Below are positions 11,487 through 22,600 of a DNA stretch of 64,000 nt, one piece after another. Under the pieces are notes generated by a model. That model was given only the letters and a program-made list of their open reading frames with translations. It had not been told where the DNA came from and searched no databases. Position numbers and translations under genes: made by a program. Source of the DNA: Pterobdella sp. o SKG-2022 (taxonomy: Eukaryota > Annelida > Clitellata > Hirudinida > Piscicolidae). The stretch is from assembly GCA_964035795.1 (NCBI GenBank), contig OZ038322.1:16477447-16541446 (forward strand), read 5' to 3'. Numbering within the stretch: the stretch's first letter is position 1; every line of letters starts with the position of its first letter.

Positions 11487-12051
11487 AGTAAGAGGAGATT
11501 TATCTTAACGTAGATACTTCAAAAGATTATTTTTGGATATAACGAGACGTAACGCAGAGAATGTGATGTAACGACATCGAGATTCAAAATAATTTCTTGT
11601 TTAATTCTACATAATTGTTAGGCATTTAGGGTTGTATGTTTCTAAAAAAGACTGAGCTTCAGGTGAAAGCTTCTTTGAAATTCGAAAATATCGTTTTGTG
11701 CCTTACCTTTATGTATCTTATACTTTCTTAAATGCTTGTTAGTATTGATTTTATCGATAAATTAATACATTACTTTAAAATATTATAAAAACTTTGTAAA
11801 TGTTCTAAAACACGGTGAATAGTCAATGGCAGAGACACAATAGATAAAACATACAAAACTTTCACTAATAAAATAATGAGCTTAATAACTGACTAATTTC
11901 TTTCAGGAAGATTAATCCCATCTATTAACAATCTTGTCCTACTTACCAAGCAAGGATAATACTTAGGAACCCTCTTAGAGACAACTATTAAGTTAGTTTT
12001 ATTATTCACCAAACAACAACTTCTTTGTTTTGATTTTGATTCACTTAAGCA
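11487..12051 (-). CDS. possible additional 5' exons of the unrecognised gene
   Basis: Three segments, 12051-11947 (35 codons, donor GTAAGT), 11734-11707 (donor GTAAGG) and 11503-11487 (donor GTAAGT), have consensus donors. They join each other and the exon at 11294 in compatible phase. The first reads a Ser/Lys-rich start, then NLIVVSKRVPKYYPCL. The exons are short and the acceptors mediocre, so coincidence is possible. No initiator ATG was found. Confidence 0.22.
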
Positions 12052-12971
12052 CTAACTTTTCGTTATGTACGTATTAATTTTAGATAAAGTTTCCATTCGA
12101 AGTATTTTAAAAGAGTTATTTAATTGAATCTTGTAAATGTCTGCCTTCGGTTGGCGCACACAACAATAGGCAACAAATTGTAATGAAGACGCAGACAATA
12201 TTGTTCAATATGGACTCCGTTGTCTAGCGAGCCGACGAAGACGATGATGAGAATGATGGTTTGTTTCCAAAATAATGATCGAAAAATAATGGCAGCGTAA
12301 GCTTCACTATTGTTTGAACTAATACAATTTAAATTACTAAGATAAAATCTGTCGAAATTGAAATTTACACCTATACATCTCTTCAAGAGATTTTGAAAGG
12401 GTTTCTAATTAGGACCGCAGTTAAAAATCGATTTAAAATCTTTCAAAAGAACAGAAAAAACTGTTTTAAAGTTGACAATAGAAGATGATGACAGTCAAAA
12501 ACAAAGGTGAGAAAAGGGGAGAAAGAACTTGTGCAAGTTATATTGACATCAACGTGCCAGTGAAGTTCGACAAAGTGGTGGTTATAGTTTTTTAGGACAT
12601 TTCAATTGTGTATCATATTAATTTATAAATTATTGGCAACGTATCAAAAACCGGTTCGATTGAAAAATGAAATAATCCGAATAACTGAATGATTTTTATT
12701 TTTTTTAATTTGGTGAAACCGTCACTTCAGGTTTAAACCCACATGATGAGAGATACGGGTTGTAGACGTATGTCTTGGTGACAACCCCCATTTAAGTTAT
12801 AGCGTTACCGTTACGGTGTGAAGCTGAAAATTTGAAAAATATTTTCAGTTTATAAAACTTTGAAAAAATTTTAAAATTTATTTTGAAAGCTGAAACGACA
12901 AAACATAAATAAATAAATTAAAAGTTTTTGAAAGCACTGTACAAAGCTATAGTCATTTTAAGTTAAAACGA
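12052..12971. other. intergenic / 3' flank of OVO
   Basis: It includes a GC-richer patch at 12140-12300 with an 88-codon open frame on the minus strand (12386-12120, no convincing ATG), which I could not relate to a family. The rest is AT-rich. AATAAA for OVO on the minus strand is at 12882-12877. Confidence 0.4.
12877..12882 (-). terminator. poly(A) signal of the OVO gene
   Basis: AATAAA on the minus strand, 90 nt downstream of the OVO stop codon. Confidence 0.5.
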
Positions 12972-14600
12972 TCATTGGACATTTTTCGATGAATAAATAG
13001 TCAAGAGGTAGTGTACAAAAGGATGGATGTTGTTGATAGGTGGCAAGTAATTGTTTTGGTTTGAGGGATGTGCAGTTTTTAGGTGGTTGTAGTGATCCTC
13101 TGCCTGCTTGCTAGTGTGGCCACAGTCTTCACAAACGTACTTCTTTTCTCTCCGTTCTTTGGGCCCGTATTGATACGAAACTCCGTGTATTTTTGCTGAA
13201 TGAGATTCGAGGGAGCATAGTTGGGTAAAATCTTTTTCGCAGTAGTCGCATTTGTAAGGTTTGATTTTTGAGTGAATGCGATAATGTCTTTTGAGATCAA
13301 ATGTATCGTTGAAACCTTTCAAACATGTTACGCACAAAAACCTTTTAAAGCTGAAGTGAACTTTTAAGTGTCGAGTCAGTTGACGCTGCAAAAAAAACAG
13401 TTTGGGACACATGGGGCATTTGAAACTGTCACCACTGTTTTCCGCTTTTGATTGGCTTTCCTCCACACATCTTCGTAGCATTTCTTCATTCAACATAGGA
13501 TTTTTAATTCCTTTTCCACCATTCACAAACTCTATTGTGGTGGAAGGATCAAAAATAACGGGTGTGCGTAAAATCGAATCCAAGTTGAAACTGTTGTAAA
13601 AGTAGGAACTTGTATCATTTGTGTGAGGCCTTAGAGGTGAGACAGGGTTGGTAGGAGCGAAGGAAGATGCTCTGACGACAGGAGTTGGGAAAAAACTGCT
13701 TGAATATCCCGTATCATAATGGCTTGGAAACTTTGATTGTTGTTCCTTTTTGATGTGAAGCAAAGGAGTTTCGAAGATGTTGAATGAATCCTTCAGTTGA
13801 GAACTTTTACTCATGAAACTTGTGTCCATCCTGTTAGTTGAAGAGAGATCCCATGGGTTTTTATCTGCTACGGAATAAGGGTTTTCACTTTTTATTTTCA
13901 GATAATTATTTTCTATACTTCTTATACTATTATTATTCTCATGAGAAAAACCCATTACACTAAGGTTTTGACGCTCGCAACAACTCTTTTTAATCTTCAA
14001 ATCTAAGCACGGCTCGTCATAACGCCTTCTTTTAGGAGTGTGAAACCTTTCAATTGCAGGAGTGCTTTGAAGCAAAGGCTTCCAATTCATGACATCATCA
14101 ATGACTGGAGAATCAGCTGATCGTTTCAGAGAAGAGGACATATTACGAGGTGAAGAAAAGTTTGAGTTACCTAATGCCTTAGGGAAGATTGATGATTGTA
14201 TATTTGAATAGGGTGCGATAAACTTTTTTTGCGAAGGTGGTGTTGAGAAACTATTATTCTTGAAGTTACTAATACTATAAGAATCATTCATTTTTGAGTC
14301 AGAGTTGGGTGATGGGTGTGGTTTGAAGAGATGGAAAGGGTGCTTTTTTGATGACTGTGCCAGCAACTCCACACTGCTAAAGATTGAAGGTGTTTTGGTT
14401 GCAGAGATGTGGCTGCTTGATGAAGAAGTGGTGTTCTTGATAAAAATCCAGTCACACTGCTTTTTCTCATTATTTTCTTGTAGTTTGTAGTTCTTTTTGA
14501 TTTCTTCGCATTTTTGTTTGATATTTGGTATGTTTTTCTGGATGTTGAACGAGGTTGAAGGAGTGAGAATTCCTTTGCCCGGGGTCTTTTCTGCTTCCAT
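12972..14600 (-). CDS. ovo: OVO/OVOL-type C2H2 zinc-finger transcription factor
   Basis: Nuclear DNA-binding factor of the Ovo/shavenbaby/OVOL family, which controls epithelial differentiation and germline development. Single open exon of 542 residues from ATG 14600. The frame is open ten codons further upstream, to a TTG at 14630, without another ATG. Four C2H2 fingers lie at residues 392-512: C395/C398-H411/H415, C423/C426-H439/H443, C451/C454-H467/H472, C490/C493-H506/H511. Family hallmarks are KGFNDTFDLKRH in finger 2, FTQLCSLESH..KIHGV in finger 3, the KERREKKYVCEDCG linker and the degenerate finger 4. Residues 1-390 are low-complexity, Ser/Asn/Pro-rich and probably disordered. The MPRxFLVK SNAG-type repressor start known in vertebrate OVOL proteins is absent. 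It starts MEAEKTPGKGILTPS instead, so either the domain is lost or an upstream coding exon exists. No intron interrupts the fingers. Confidence 0.93.
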   Translation of the reverse strand: MEAEKTPGKGILTPSTSFNIQKNIPNIKQKCEEIKKNYKLQENNEKKQCDWIFIKNTTSSSSSHISATKTPSIFSSVELLAQSSKKHPFHLFKPHPSPNSDSKMNDSYSISNFKNNSFSTPPSQKKFIAPYSNIQSSIFPKALGNSNFSSPRNMSSSLKRSADSPVIDDVMNWKPLLQSTPAIERFHTPKRRRYDEPCLDLKIKKSCCERQNLSVMGFSHENNNSIRSIENNYLKIKSENPYSVADKNPWDLSSTNRMDTSFMSKSSQLKDSFNIFETPLLHIKKEQQSKFPSHYDTGYSSSFFPTPVVRASSFAPTNPVSPLRPHTNDTSSYFYNSFNLDSILRTPVIFDPSTTIEFVNGGKGIKNPMLNEEMLRRCVEESQSKAENSGDSFKCPMCPKLFFLQRQLTRHLKVHFSFKRFLCVTCLKGFNDTFDLKRHYRIHSKIKPYKCDYCEKDFTQLCSLESHSAKIHGVSYQYGPKERREKKYVCEDCGHTSKQAEDHYNHLKTAHPSNQNNYLPPINNIHPFVHYLLTIYSSKNVQ

Positions 14601-17396
14601 TCTTGAAGTTCTCAAAATTTCACTTATCAATTTTCAACAACACATAAAAGCAAATTTCTTTGAAAAACAGTTGTTTAAGATATACTCAACTATCTCAACT
14701 GAACTATAAACTATTTGGATGAGCAATGTAAAACTCAACGAATTAGTTTGAGAGGTCGATAATCGGTCAATTTATATGAAACTCTCCACATCAACCCACC
14801 TCATATGATTATATAACAGAACACGTATGTCTACATCAAACTCTTATTCAATAATACATGGGTAAATACATATATAACTTACTATAGAAAACTCTCGGCC
14901 AATCATCTAGCGAGAAAGCGTTGTAAATGTGACAAAAGTTACGTGTGGGTGTTTCGTAATGGGATTTTGAAAGTGTGTTTCAAATAAGTTTCAGAGATTT
15001 TTTGAGGATTTTATCACAAAATGTTGAAAATTATTTGATTTTCAATTTTTTTATGAATTAATAAATTCTTTTTTTTTGTGTTTAGCATTTTTATAGATAA
15101 GCTAGTTTTTGTTATTTTATTTTTTACTTTTTAATATTTATTAAATTAGTTTCTGTATCTATGATTACTTTTTCTAAATAACTTATTATTGAGTTCTTCT
15201 TAATGATTAGTTGAGTATGTGTCACTTAATTTATGTAATGCGATAGATAATCAATATCAACATTGAATTACGAAACCAATTAAAAGTCACGAGCCAAATC
15301 AAACGTTGCGTTATGTTACATTAAAAAAAAAGTGTCTCTCAAATTGGACTTGTAACGAGGATCAAGGATTTTATAAAGCATTACCAAGAGGATTATTGTA
15401 TTTCGCATTAGACTTTTAAACTCAAGAAACCACTAGTAGTTCATAATGTAAATTATCAATCAATAGTGGATAATGTGGGTTAGTATCTCAAAAAAATTCA
15501 GTTTTTTATAAACCTTCAATGTGTTCAGTGTTGTTTTTAATGCATTAAAAAGTGCTTTCTTTAACAAAATTCATCGTGGAAATTATATTCCTCGTAAATC
15601 CATCAGATTTGAAAAAAATCTGATTGAAGTTGTAAAAGTGTGTCAGAAATTACGTAAATTTGCAGAAGTGGCAAATTACGAAACGAAACTTAAGCATGAA
15701 ATTATATGGCTTACTGGTGGATGTTTTGAAGATGTCCCTACACCGTGGTGTGGGAAATTTGGTTTATTACATTGTGGTTTCAACAAATTATGAAAAATTT
15801 TAATAAATTTTTGTCTCAAAGTTTTTTTTGACTGGTAAATTAAAATGAATGATATTCAAAAATGCACATATTTTTAAAAACATTTTTAAAGTCTGCTCGT
15901 ATTAGCCAGCAGAATTTAATTATTTTTTAATGTTAAGGAAAAATTACGAATAAATTTACATTTATCACAGTAATCATTAAAAAACACACAAAGATTATTT
16001 ATTTATATATTTTGAATGTAGCTGAATATGTCAAGTAAATTACGCATTTTATAATGTAACGTCTTAACTCCAATTAGAATTTCTTGCTTAATGTCAAACA
16101 TCATAATCAATCCTGAATAACTTAATTGTTTAACTCGATTCCCTTTTATTAGGCACTTGTTAATGTAAGCTATACTTGAAAAATTTCGTTAAAGTATCGT
16201 TTGATAAAAGCTTGACAATTGTAAACTCCATGGATGGAAACAGACATAGCTTCTGGTCAAGCTTTAATTTCATTAAATATATTGATGGAGTTTAAAAATA
16301 GCTTTTTTATTAAGATTATATTTAATTTAAACCTTCTGTAAACGCTTCTTTTCATCTGAATATCAATGTATGATCTTTTAGAGACATTGTAAGTATCTTG
16401 TATTTTTATAGTTTTCGTTTTTACCCGTAGAAAATTGAGAATTTTAGAGATACGTTTATTACAAGAAAAAGAAAATATTGTTTGATGAGTGCGATCTCAT
16501 CATAATTCATTAGTATAATTAGTTTTCTCTAAAGCTAAATATTCCAGGAAAAACAGATTTAAACAATTCTCAACAAAATCTTTTTTTTAATTAGTGTTCT
16601 GATCAGTGATAGTTCGATAGAGATTTTATTACCTTAGTATTAACATTATTGTGTCAAGACAGCTTTACAGCACTAACTGTTAGTACCGTGGTTTGCTATG
16701 CTAATCTTCTACAGCAAAAGTATCACTTTTTTTTTGGAAGATTTTCTTAATTATATTGTTTTAGGCTGATATTATTAGATTCATTATTAATTTTGATTAT
16801 CTTGTGTATCTTTTCGGTTAACTAATTTATGTTTTCTTATAATCCAATAAAACAAGTGCTCCCAGGTTCAAAAAAATCTTAGAGCTCAAATTTATTTTAT
16901 TTAACTAAGTTGAAAAGATTTATCAAAAATAATATTTAGAATTATTTCAAATTCCATTCAAACGCCAACTATCAAGTGCTAAATGTTTATGAGAAATAAA
17001 TTTTATCACTTCATCTCTTGCGCTGAACTTCCATTTAGCGAATTTGAATAGGCAGACGCATGAAATATTTACAACACCCCGTAGCTCATTAGGATTTAAA
17101 GTTATAAGTTTATTATCGAAAAAAAGCAAAAAAATTTTAATTAAAAATTTGGATTTTTTTTCAGACAATGCTTCTTAACGTCACTTTAACGATATTTTGT
17201 TTATGAAAAGTCATTTGAAAATTAAGTAGTTATATATGAGTTGTATAAACTTAGGATCATAATTTTTATTTGAAAAAAAAATTTAAAAAGTAGTGTTTTA
17301 TTGAAAGTTGAACGAAATTTATTTTATAAATTTTAAAAACTAAAAATGTAAAATCAAGCTTAAACTGTAGATCCACTCAAAAGATAAAAGGCAACC
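14601..17396. other. intergenic region between OVO and ZFAND4
   Basis: Contains the upstream regions of both divergent genes. Apart from the open frame at 15521-15793 I see only AT-rich sequence. A small run in 14740-14960 has higher complexity next to the OVO start and is the likeliest OVO promoter region. Confidence 0.4.
15521..15793 (+). CDS. unrecognised 90-codon open frame, possible small gene or exon
   Basis: The frame is open from just after a TAA at 15509 to TGA at 15793. It is basic in its first half (HRGNYIPRKSIRF...) and has a Cys/Trp-containing end (GGCFEDVPTPWCGKFGLLHC). AATAA-type sequence follows the stop. There is no in-frame ATG (the first codon counted is GTG), so if real it is a 3' exon with an acceptor near TTCAG 15496-15500 or 15525-15528. 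The composition looks more like protein than the random ORFs around it. I do not recognise it. A mitochondrial-type small basic protein was considered but not supported. Confidence 0.25.
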   Translation: MFSVVFNALKSAFFNKIHRGNYIPRKSIRFEKNLIEVVKVCQKLRKFAEVANYETKLKHEIIWLTGGCFEDVPTPWCGKFGLLHCGFNKL

Positions 17397-19410
17397 ATGT
17401 CTAAAGATAAGTTCTTAATTCAGCTTACGATCGAGACTCTGTCCAGCACTTCTTTTGACCTTGTGATTCATAAAGAAGCTAGAGTCAAAGACTTGAAGAG
17501 ACAAATTCGATACATAACTCACATACCTACCCAAGATCAACATATTTTACTAGGAGAAGTCGAGCTTAAAGACACGTATGCTTTGGAAGATTATAACCTG
17601 GTTAACGGCACAACGCTGAAACTGGTGACAGCTATGAAGGGAGGTCCTATAAGCTACCGACCTCCACCACCTCCTCTGTACCAACTCATGGCCTTCTTTC
17701 AAGCAGCCGAAAGAAGCGATTCTGAAGATGGAGGAGATGATTTTGATGACTTCGATGCTAGCGATGAACAAGATGATATCGCACAGGTCGAAATCGCATA
17801 TTTCATCTCTCACGATGGAAAAGTCATACGGGTATTTATGAAATAATTTAGTAATTTTCAAATTTTTAAGCATTGAATTTTAAAAAATATCTATAAGATT
17901 TACATTTTTTAGGTAATAAATCAAACAAGCTTATAGATTACAGATGCTGCCGAAAAAAAACCTGCAGGCAAAAAAAAACTAAAAAAAGAATTAGTCGAAT
18001 CCGAAAGTGTCATAAAAAAAAAAGCTATAAAAGAAGAAGAAAACACAAAAATGAAAGAAAAAATGGCTAACTTAAAGAAAAACCTTGAAGCAAACTCTAA
18101 AGAAAAAGAAAAGTATAAAAAATTTCAAGGTATGCCTCAACCCCAACCTCCTCTCAAACACTACCGAATATCAAAAGACGCAGATGATAAAGTAAAAAAC
18201 ATAGAAAACGACAAAAAACAAGATATTATTGCAATAGAAAAAGAAATTTTGAACAATAGAGAAAGCCAACAAAAAGAGTATCGAAATTCTCTACTGCTTT
18301 TGAGTTCTGATTTCTTCACTTCTAGTGACTCATTAGATGTTAGGAAATCAAATGATAATGATTTAGAAAAAAATAAAAATAGTACGTTGGAAAAAAATCA
18401 AAAAACCAAATACATCAATAAAACCAAAAGAAAAAGTTTTGAAAAGGTGCAAAAGACTGAAAACATCGCCAACCCGTCTATGAGCATTAAAAAAATAGAA
18501 CTACTGCCTAAGAGGCTTTCAAAGTAAATTTATACACATTTATTATTAAAGAATGTTTTGAAATGAAAATTTTAAAACCATTACTATATTCATATTCGAA
18601 ATTTTCAGCAGCAAGCAAAACACAACCTCGGAAGTTAGGATGCAGTTGTTGAAGCCCAAAGTCTTTCAATCCACTGATGCCACCCAAGACAAACCCATCT
18701 ATACTCCAGGCTACAACAGTTCTGGATATGAAGAATTTGTCAATAGTAAAAACTTTGCAAAGAAATCAAAAAAAGCATCAGCTTCAAAGGGCTCGAACAA
18801 TAAACTGGCTGCTCGACACACCTTTCCAGGAGTTACACCCAAGCGCTCAAAATCTCCTTCGTTACAAAACAGTATGATTTGGAAAAGATCAACCAATAGC
18901 AGTAAAGCAGATGTTAAAGACCTTTTAGAGTTTGTTAAAAAATCCATTGAACACAAAGAAAAAATGAATTCAGTAAGAAAGAGTGTGATTAAAAATGAAT
19001 CTATTGGTACTACACCAACAACAGAGAACTTCAAACACCTCCCACCCATTATGACAAAAAAAGCTACTATTCACACTTCTACAAACAAGTTTTCAAAGAA
19101 TCCTAACACAAGTCAAACAAGGTTTTTTTATTTTTCTAAAATTAAATTTCAAATTGATGAATTATTGTGTAAAATTCAATATTTATTAAGTTATATTAAT
19201 ATAAAATATTATTTTATCCACAGGTGCGGTGTATGCCAAAAAAAACTAAAGATCACGGAAAACTATACATGCAAATGTAACAGAAACTTTTGCTTAAAGC
19301 ATCGATTACCCGAACAACATAACTGTGATTTCGATTATAAAAAAGAAGGTAAAGAAAAATTAGCAAAAGATAATCCCAAAGTGGAGAGTTCAAAAATAGA
19401 AAAACTCTAA
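17397..19410 (+). CDS. ZFAND4: AN1-type zinc finger and ubiquitin domain protein 4
   Basis: Orthologue of vertebrate ZFAND4 (ANUBL1), whose cellular role is poorly known. The architecture is a ubiquitin-like domain plus a C-terminal AN1 finger. Exons: 17397-17831, 17937-18523, 18609-19121, 19224-19410. Phases agree and total 1722 nt, 573 residues (human about 700). The UBL is at residues 6-82, with the family-typical TLKLVTAMKGGPI end corresponding to LKLVLAMRGGPIN. Next come a proline run (PPPPP, about residue 90), a Ser/Asp/Glu acidic stretch (110-130) and a long Lys/Glu/Asn-rich disordered middle. The AN1 finger has ligands C513, C516, C528, C530, C535, H538, H544 and C546, then the conserved FDYKKEGKEKL tail (human TYDYKSAGRRYL). 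The ATG sits in CAACCATGTC. The acceptor of exon 2 (CTTATAG, 17936) was chosen over TTACAG at 17943, which would cause an immediate stop. Confidence 0.93.
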
Positions 19411-19602
19411 AAAATTCAAAATCAAGTAATATTTCACAAGATAGATGCAATCTAATTTCTAAAAGAAATAGGAATATCAGTTGGATTTCGAATTCTAAAT
19501 ATTAATGAAATTTCAAAATGACTGTGAAATACGTTTTGATCATGAATTGAAGTTTTTTGCCACATTGTTAAGCGCTTTTAATATTTATTTACTTTGTTAG
19601 TA

Positions 19603-19608
19603 ATTAAA
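19603..19608 (+). terminator. possible poly(A) signal of ZFAND4 (ATTAAA variant)
   Basis: No AATAAA exists between the ZFAND4 stop (19410) and the DENND1 start (19695). ATTAAA at 19603 is the best candidate in this 284-base gap. Spacing this tight means the ZFAND4 3' UTR and DENND1 5' UTR nearly abut or overlap. Confidence 0.3.
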
Positions 19609-19694
19609 AGTAAAAATCAGATGAAGGCTTTGACTTTATTTTAACAAAAATCCTTTTTATTTAGTTGAAGATTTTAGTTTTATTAGTTTTTTTT

Positions 19695-22600
19695 ATGGCT
19701 TCAAGATTGAGGTTATTATTAAAATTTGAAATTTAGAGTTTTCAAAAAGAAAATCGGATTAAAGGAACTATTATTTTTAGAAATCAATTCACTTTGCTTT
19801 TAAAAATTCAAGAAAAAATTTTTATTTTATGTTTTGATAAATATCATTTCCAACAGAGAAAGTGAGAAGTTTTTCGAAATGATTTTGGAAGTTGAGAAAA
19901 AGTATTATAACAACTGGTTCATAGATGATAATAAAAATTTAACAAGAAACATGAAAGAAAATAAAAACTTCAAAGATGTCGTAAATTTTGTTTATCCTTC
20001 TGATACCTCACAGGTCAATTACAGGCTTACATCAAGATTTTTGAAATATTTTCAATTTCTTTAACAAAAAATTGTATGAAACATTTTCAATTACTTAAAT
20101 TTTTTTAGGATTTGATAAATCCTGTTCTTCAGTTTTTATTTCCTTTTGATATCAAGTTTGCCATGTAAGTTTTAAATTATATTTTTAATTAAAGTTTCAA
20201 TTTTTTAAAAATTTTAAAATTCAGAATTATGAAATCAAAACACATTTTTTAAATTTAAGTTTTTTCTATAAAATCAATACTATTTAGCTTTAAAAAATTC
20301 AGTTTTAAATTTCAGCTTTAGAAGTTTGGGATAAAAAAAACTGTCATGCCTTATAATGAATTTCCATTTATTCAATTGCAATTATTATCAAAAGTATTGC
20401 AATTATTATATTAGATTGGGTTTTCAATGAATATATATAAATATTAATATCTAAACTAATGATTTTTTAAATAATGAGAGTTTTAGTTACACCTGGCAAA
20501 TAAATTAGGCTTGATTCTCAATAAATGGTTTTCAATTTATTTTAAAATTCAAGTTTTGAAAAAAAAATATATTTTAAAAAGTTAAAAATAACAATAAACA
20601 AACAAATCATTGAGAATTTCATTGGCCAATAATATTAACTTTTGTATCCTTTTTCAATAGCAATTAAGTCATACTATTAGTGCTGTTCAGTTCCATTCAA
20701 TATTATCTGTTATGAATGTTAAAAATATCAGCCAAAACATTACAGTATGTTCAAACTTGATTTTATATCAAGTTTTAAGTTTCACTATATCTATAATATT
20801 TATATATAGGTAACTTGAGTTAAATAAGCTTGATAGGCTGATACAGATAGATTTTCAAAATGCAATTTAACTGATGCTTTTTAAACATTCAAATTAATTA
20901 GCAAACATTTCTTCTTGGCAATAATTAAAGCTTATGTCACTTTTTCTTTCTTATTTATTAATCACCACCTCATTATTAGTATCATTAAAAGTCATCTTCT
21001 TGCAATCAACTCATGTTTGTTAATATAAATTTGTATAATCATTTAAGCCTATTAATCGCATACCTTTATATAACTTGATAATAAAGTTATTAAGGTAATT
21101 ATGATTTTTGAACCTTAGTTAATCATCAAAATGATGGAGCACTGTTCCAAAAAATTCCAAAAGTTTTGCCTTTTGTGAACTAAGGTCAAACAAAACAAAT
21201 AGAATATATTTTGATCAATATCTGCTACCAAAGTCTTCTTAATCAAAGTTATAACATAAGCAGTTTGTAGTAAAAAAATTAAGCTGGACGCAGTTTGACA
21301 TAAATGCTCAGAACAATTGATCGTCTTTAAATGAGGCATTTTAAAAATCACGATTCAAGTAGTTCTGTCTGTTCCGGTTCCTTAGACACTTACCGCAGTA
21401 TAATCTAATATGAATAATTAAACAAACAGTAACGTTAGTTATTTGTTATTCAACAGAAGTGTTGTAGATCACTTTACATTCACAATGACTGGACTGGATG
21501 GTAAGTTCAAGTTCGGATTCTGTCGAATATCCTCGTCATCTTGTTTGTGTCATTGTATTATTAGGTGAGTTTTTGTGTCTTGTTTGGTGAGACGGTGCTT
21601 ATACTTTTATCATATCATTACCAATACAAATAAAAATGTAGTTTTATTATGTGTTATTGTATATATAATAAACTACAAAAATTTATAATATCAAAATAAC
21701 GCAATTAATACTTTTTTTTGTAATGATGCTGACTTGCATTTTTTGTATATTTAAATATTATGCTGTGGTTGCATCATTAGTTGTATAAAATATTAGATGC
21801 TTTTGGAAAATATTCAATTTACATTCCATTTACAATATACATATACAATATAATGTTACAAAAAGGTTTAAAATATAAAATTAAATTTCATTCATTATAG
21901 AATATTTGCTTTACCATGTAATGTCACAAGATCAGTTGGTATATAAAACAACAATAAAACTAATTGAAACCGCAGTTGTCACCCGTGGTATGAAGTGTTT
22001 TACAAGATGTTGAATGAATTCGCAGAGCTGAGGAATTCCGTAGCCCATAATAACGATAATTTCAACTCATCATCAAGAAGTCTGAAAAAAGAGAATTCAC
22101 TGTCTGAATTTAACACTAATAATAATAATAATGTTGATGATGGTGGTGATGGCGGGCAGTTGATATCTTGGTTGGATTCTCTGATCAATCTGTCGCAATT
22201 GTTCCCCAATAACAAGCTGTCCAACTATCCTCACCCTATCGTTAGTATCAGATGTACTGGTTTCAATACATTACTGATGCTTATATTTGGGTTTTTTGTT
22301 CATTTATTTACTTTATTTCATTTGAATAAAACTAGAAATATTATTATAATGACAAAAATTCCATAATTTTTGCATTAAAATCTTCCATAAAATTTTTGGA
22401 AATATTATAAATAGAGCCTTCACATCTATCATATTACCCCAAATATATCACAATCTCAATAACGATAACAACTACAATGGTTATAATTCAATCGTAATAA
22501 CTAAAAAACACAAACCATTGAAATTATATGCTTCTGCTAAAACTAGTGCTCCATACACTCTACAGGCGTTCTCGTTCGAGGTGCCTGACCAATCAAAACT

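Noticed and set aside
16947..17168. 73-codon minus-strand frame upstream of ZFAND4
   Set aside because: A/T-coded Lys/Phe/Ile composition and no recognisable motif. Most likely ZFAND4 5' flank.
17550..17873. 107-codon minus-strand frame
   Set aside because: Antisense shadow of ZFAND4 exon 1.
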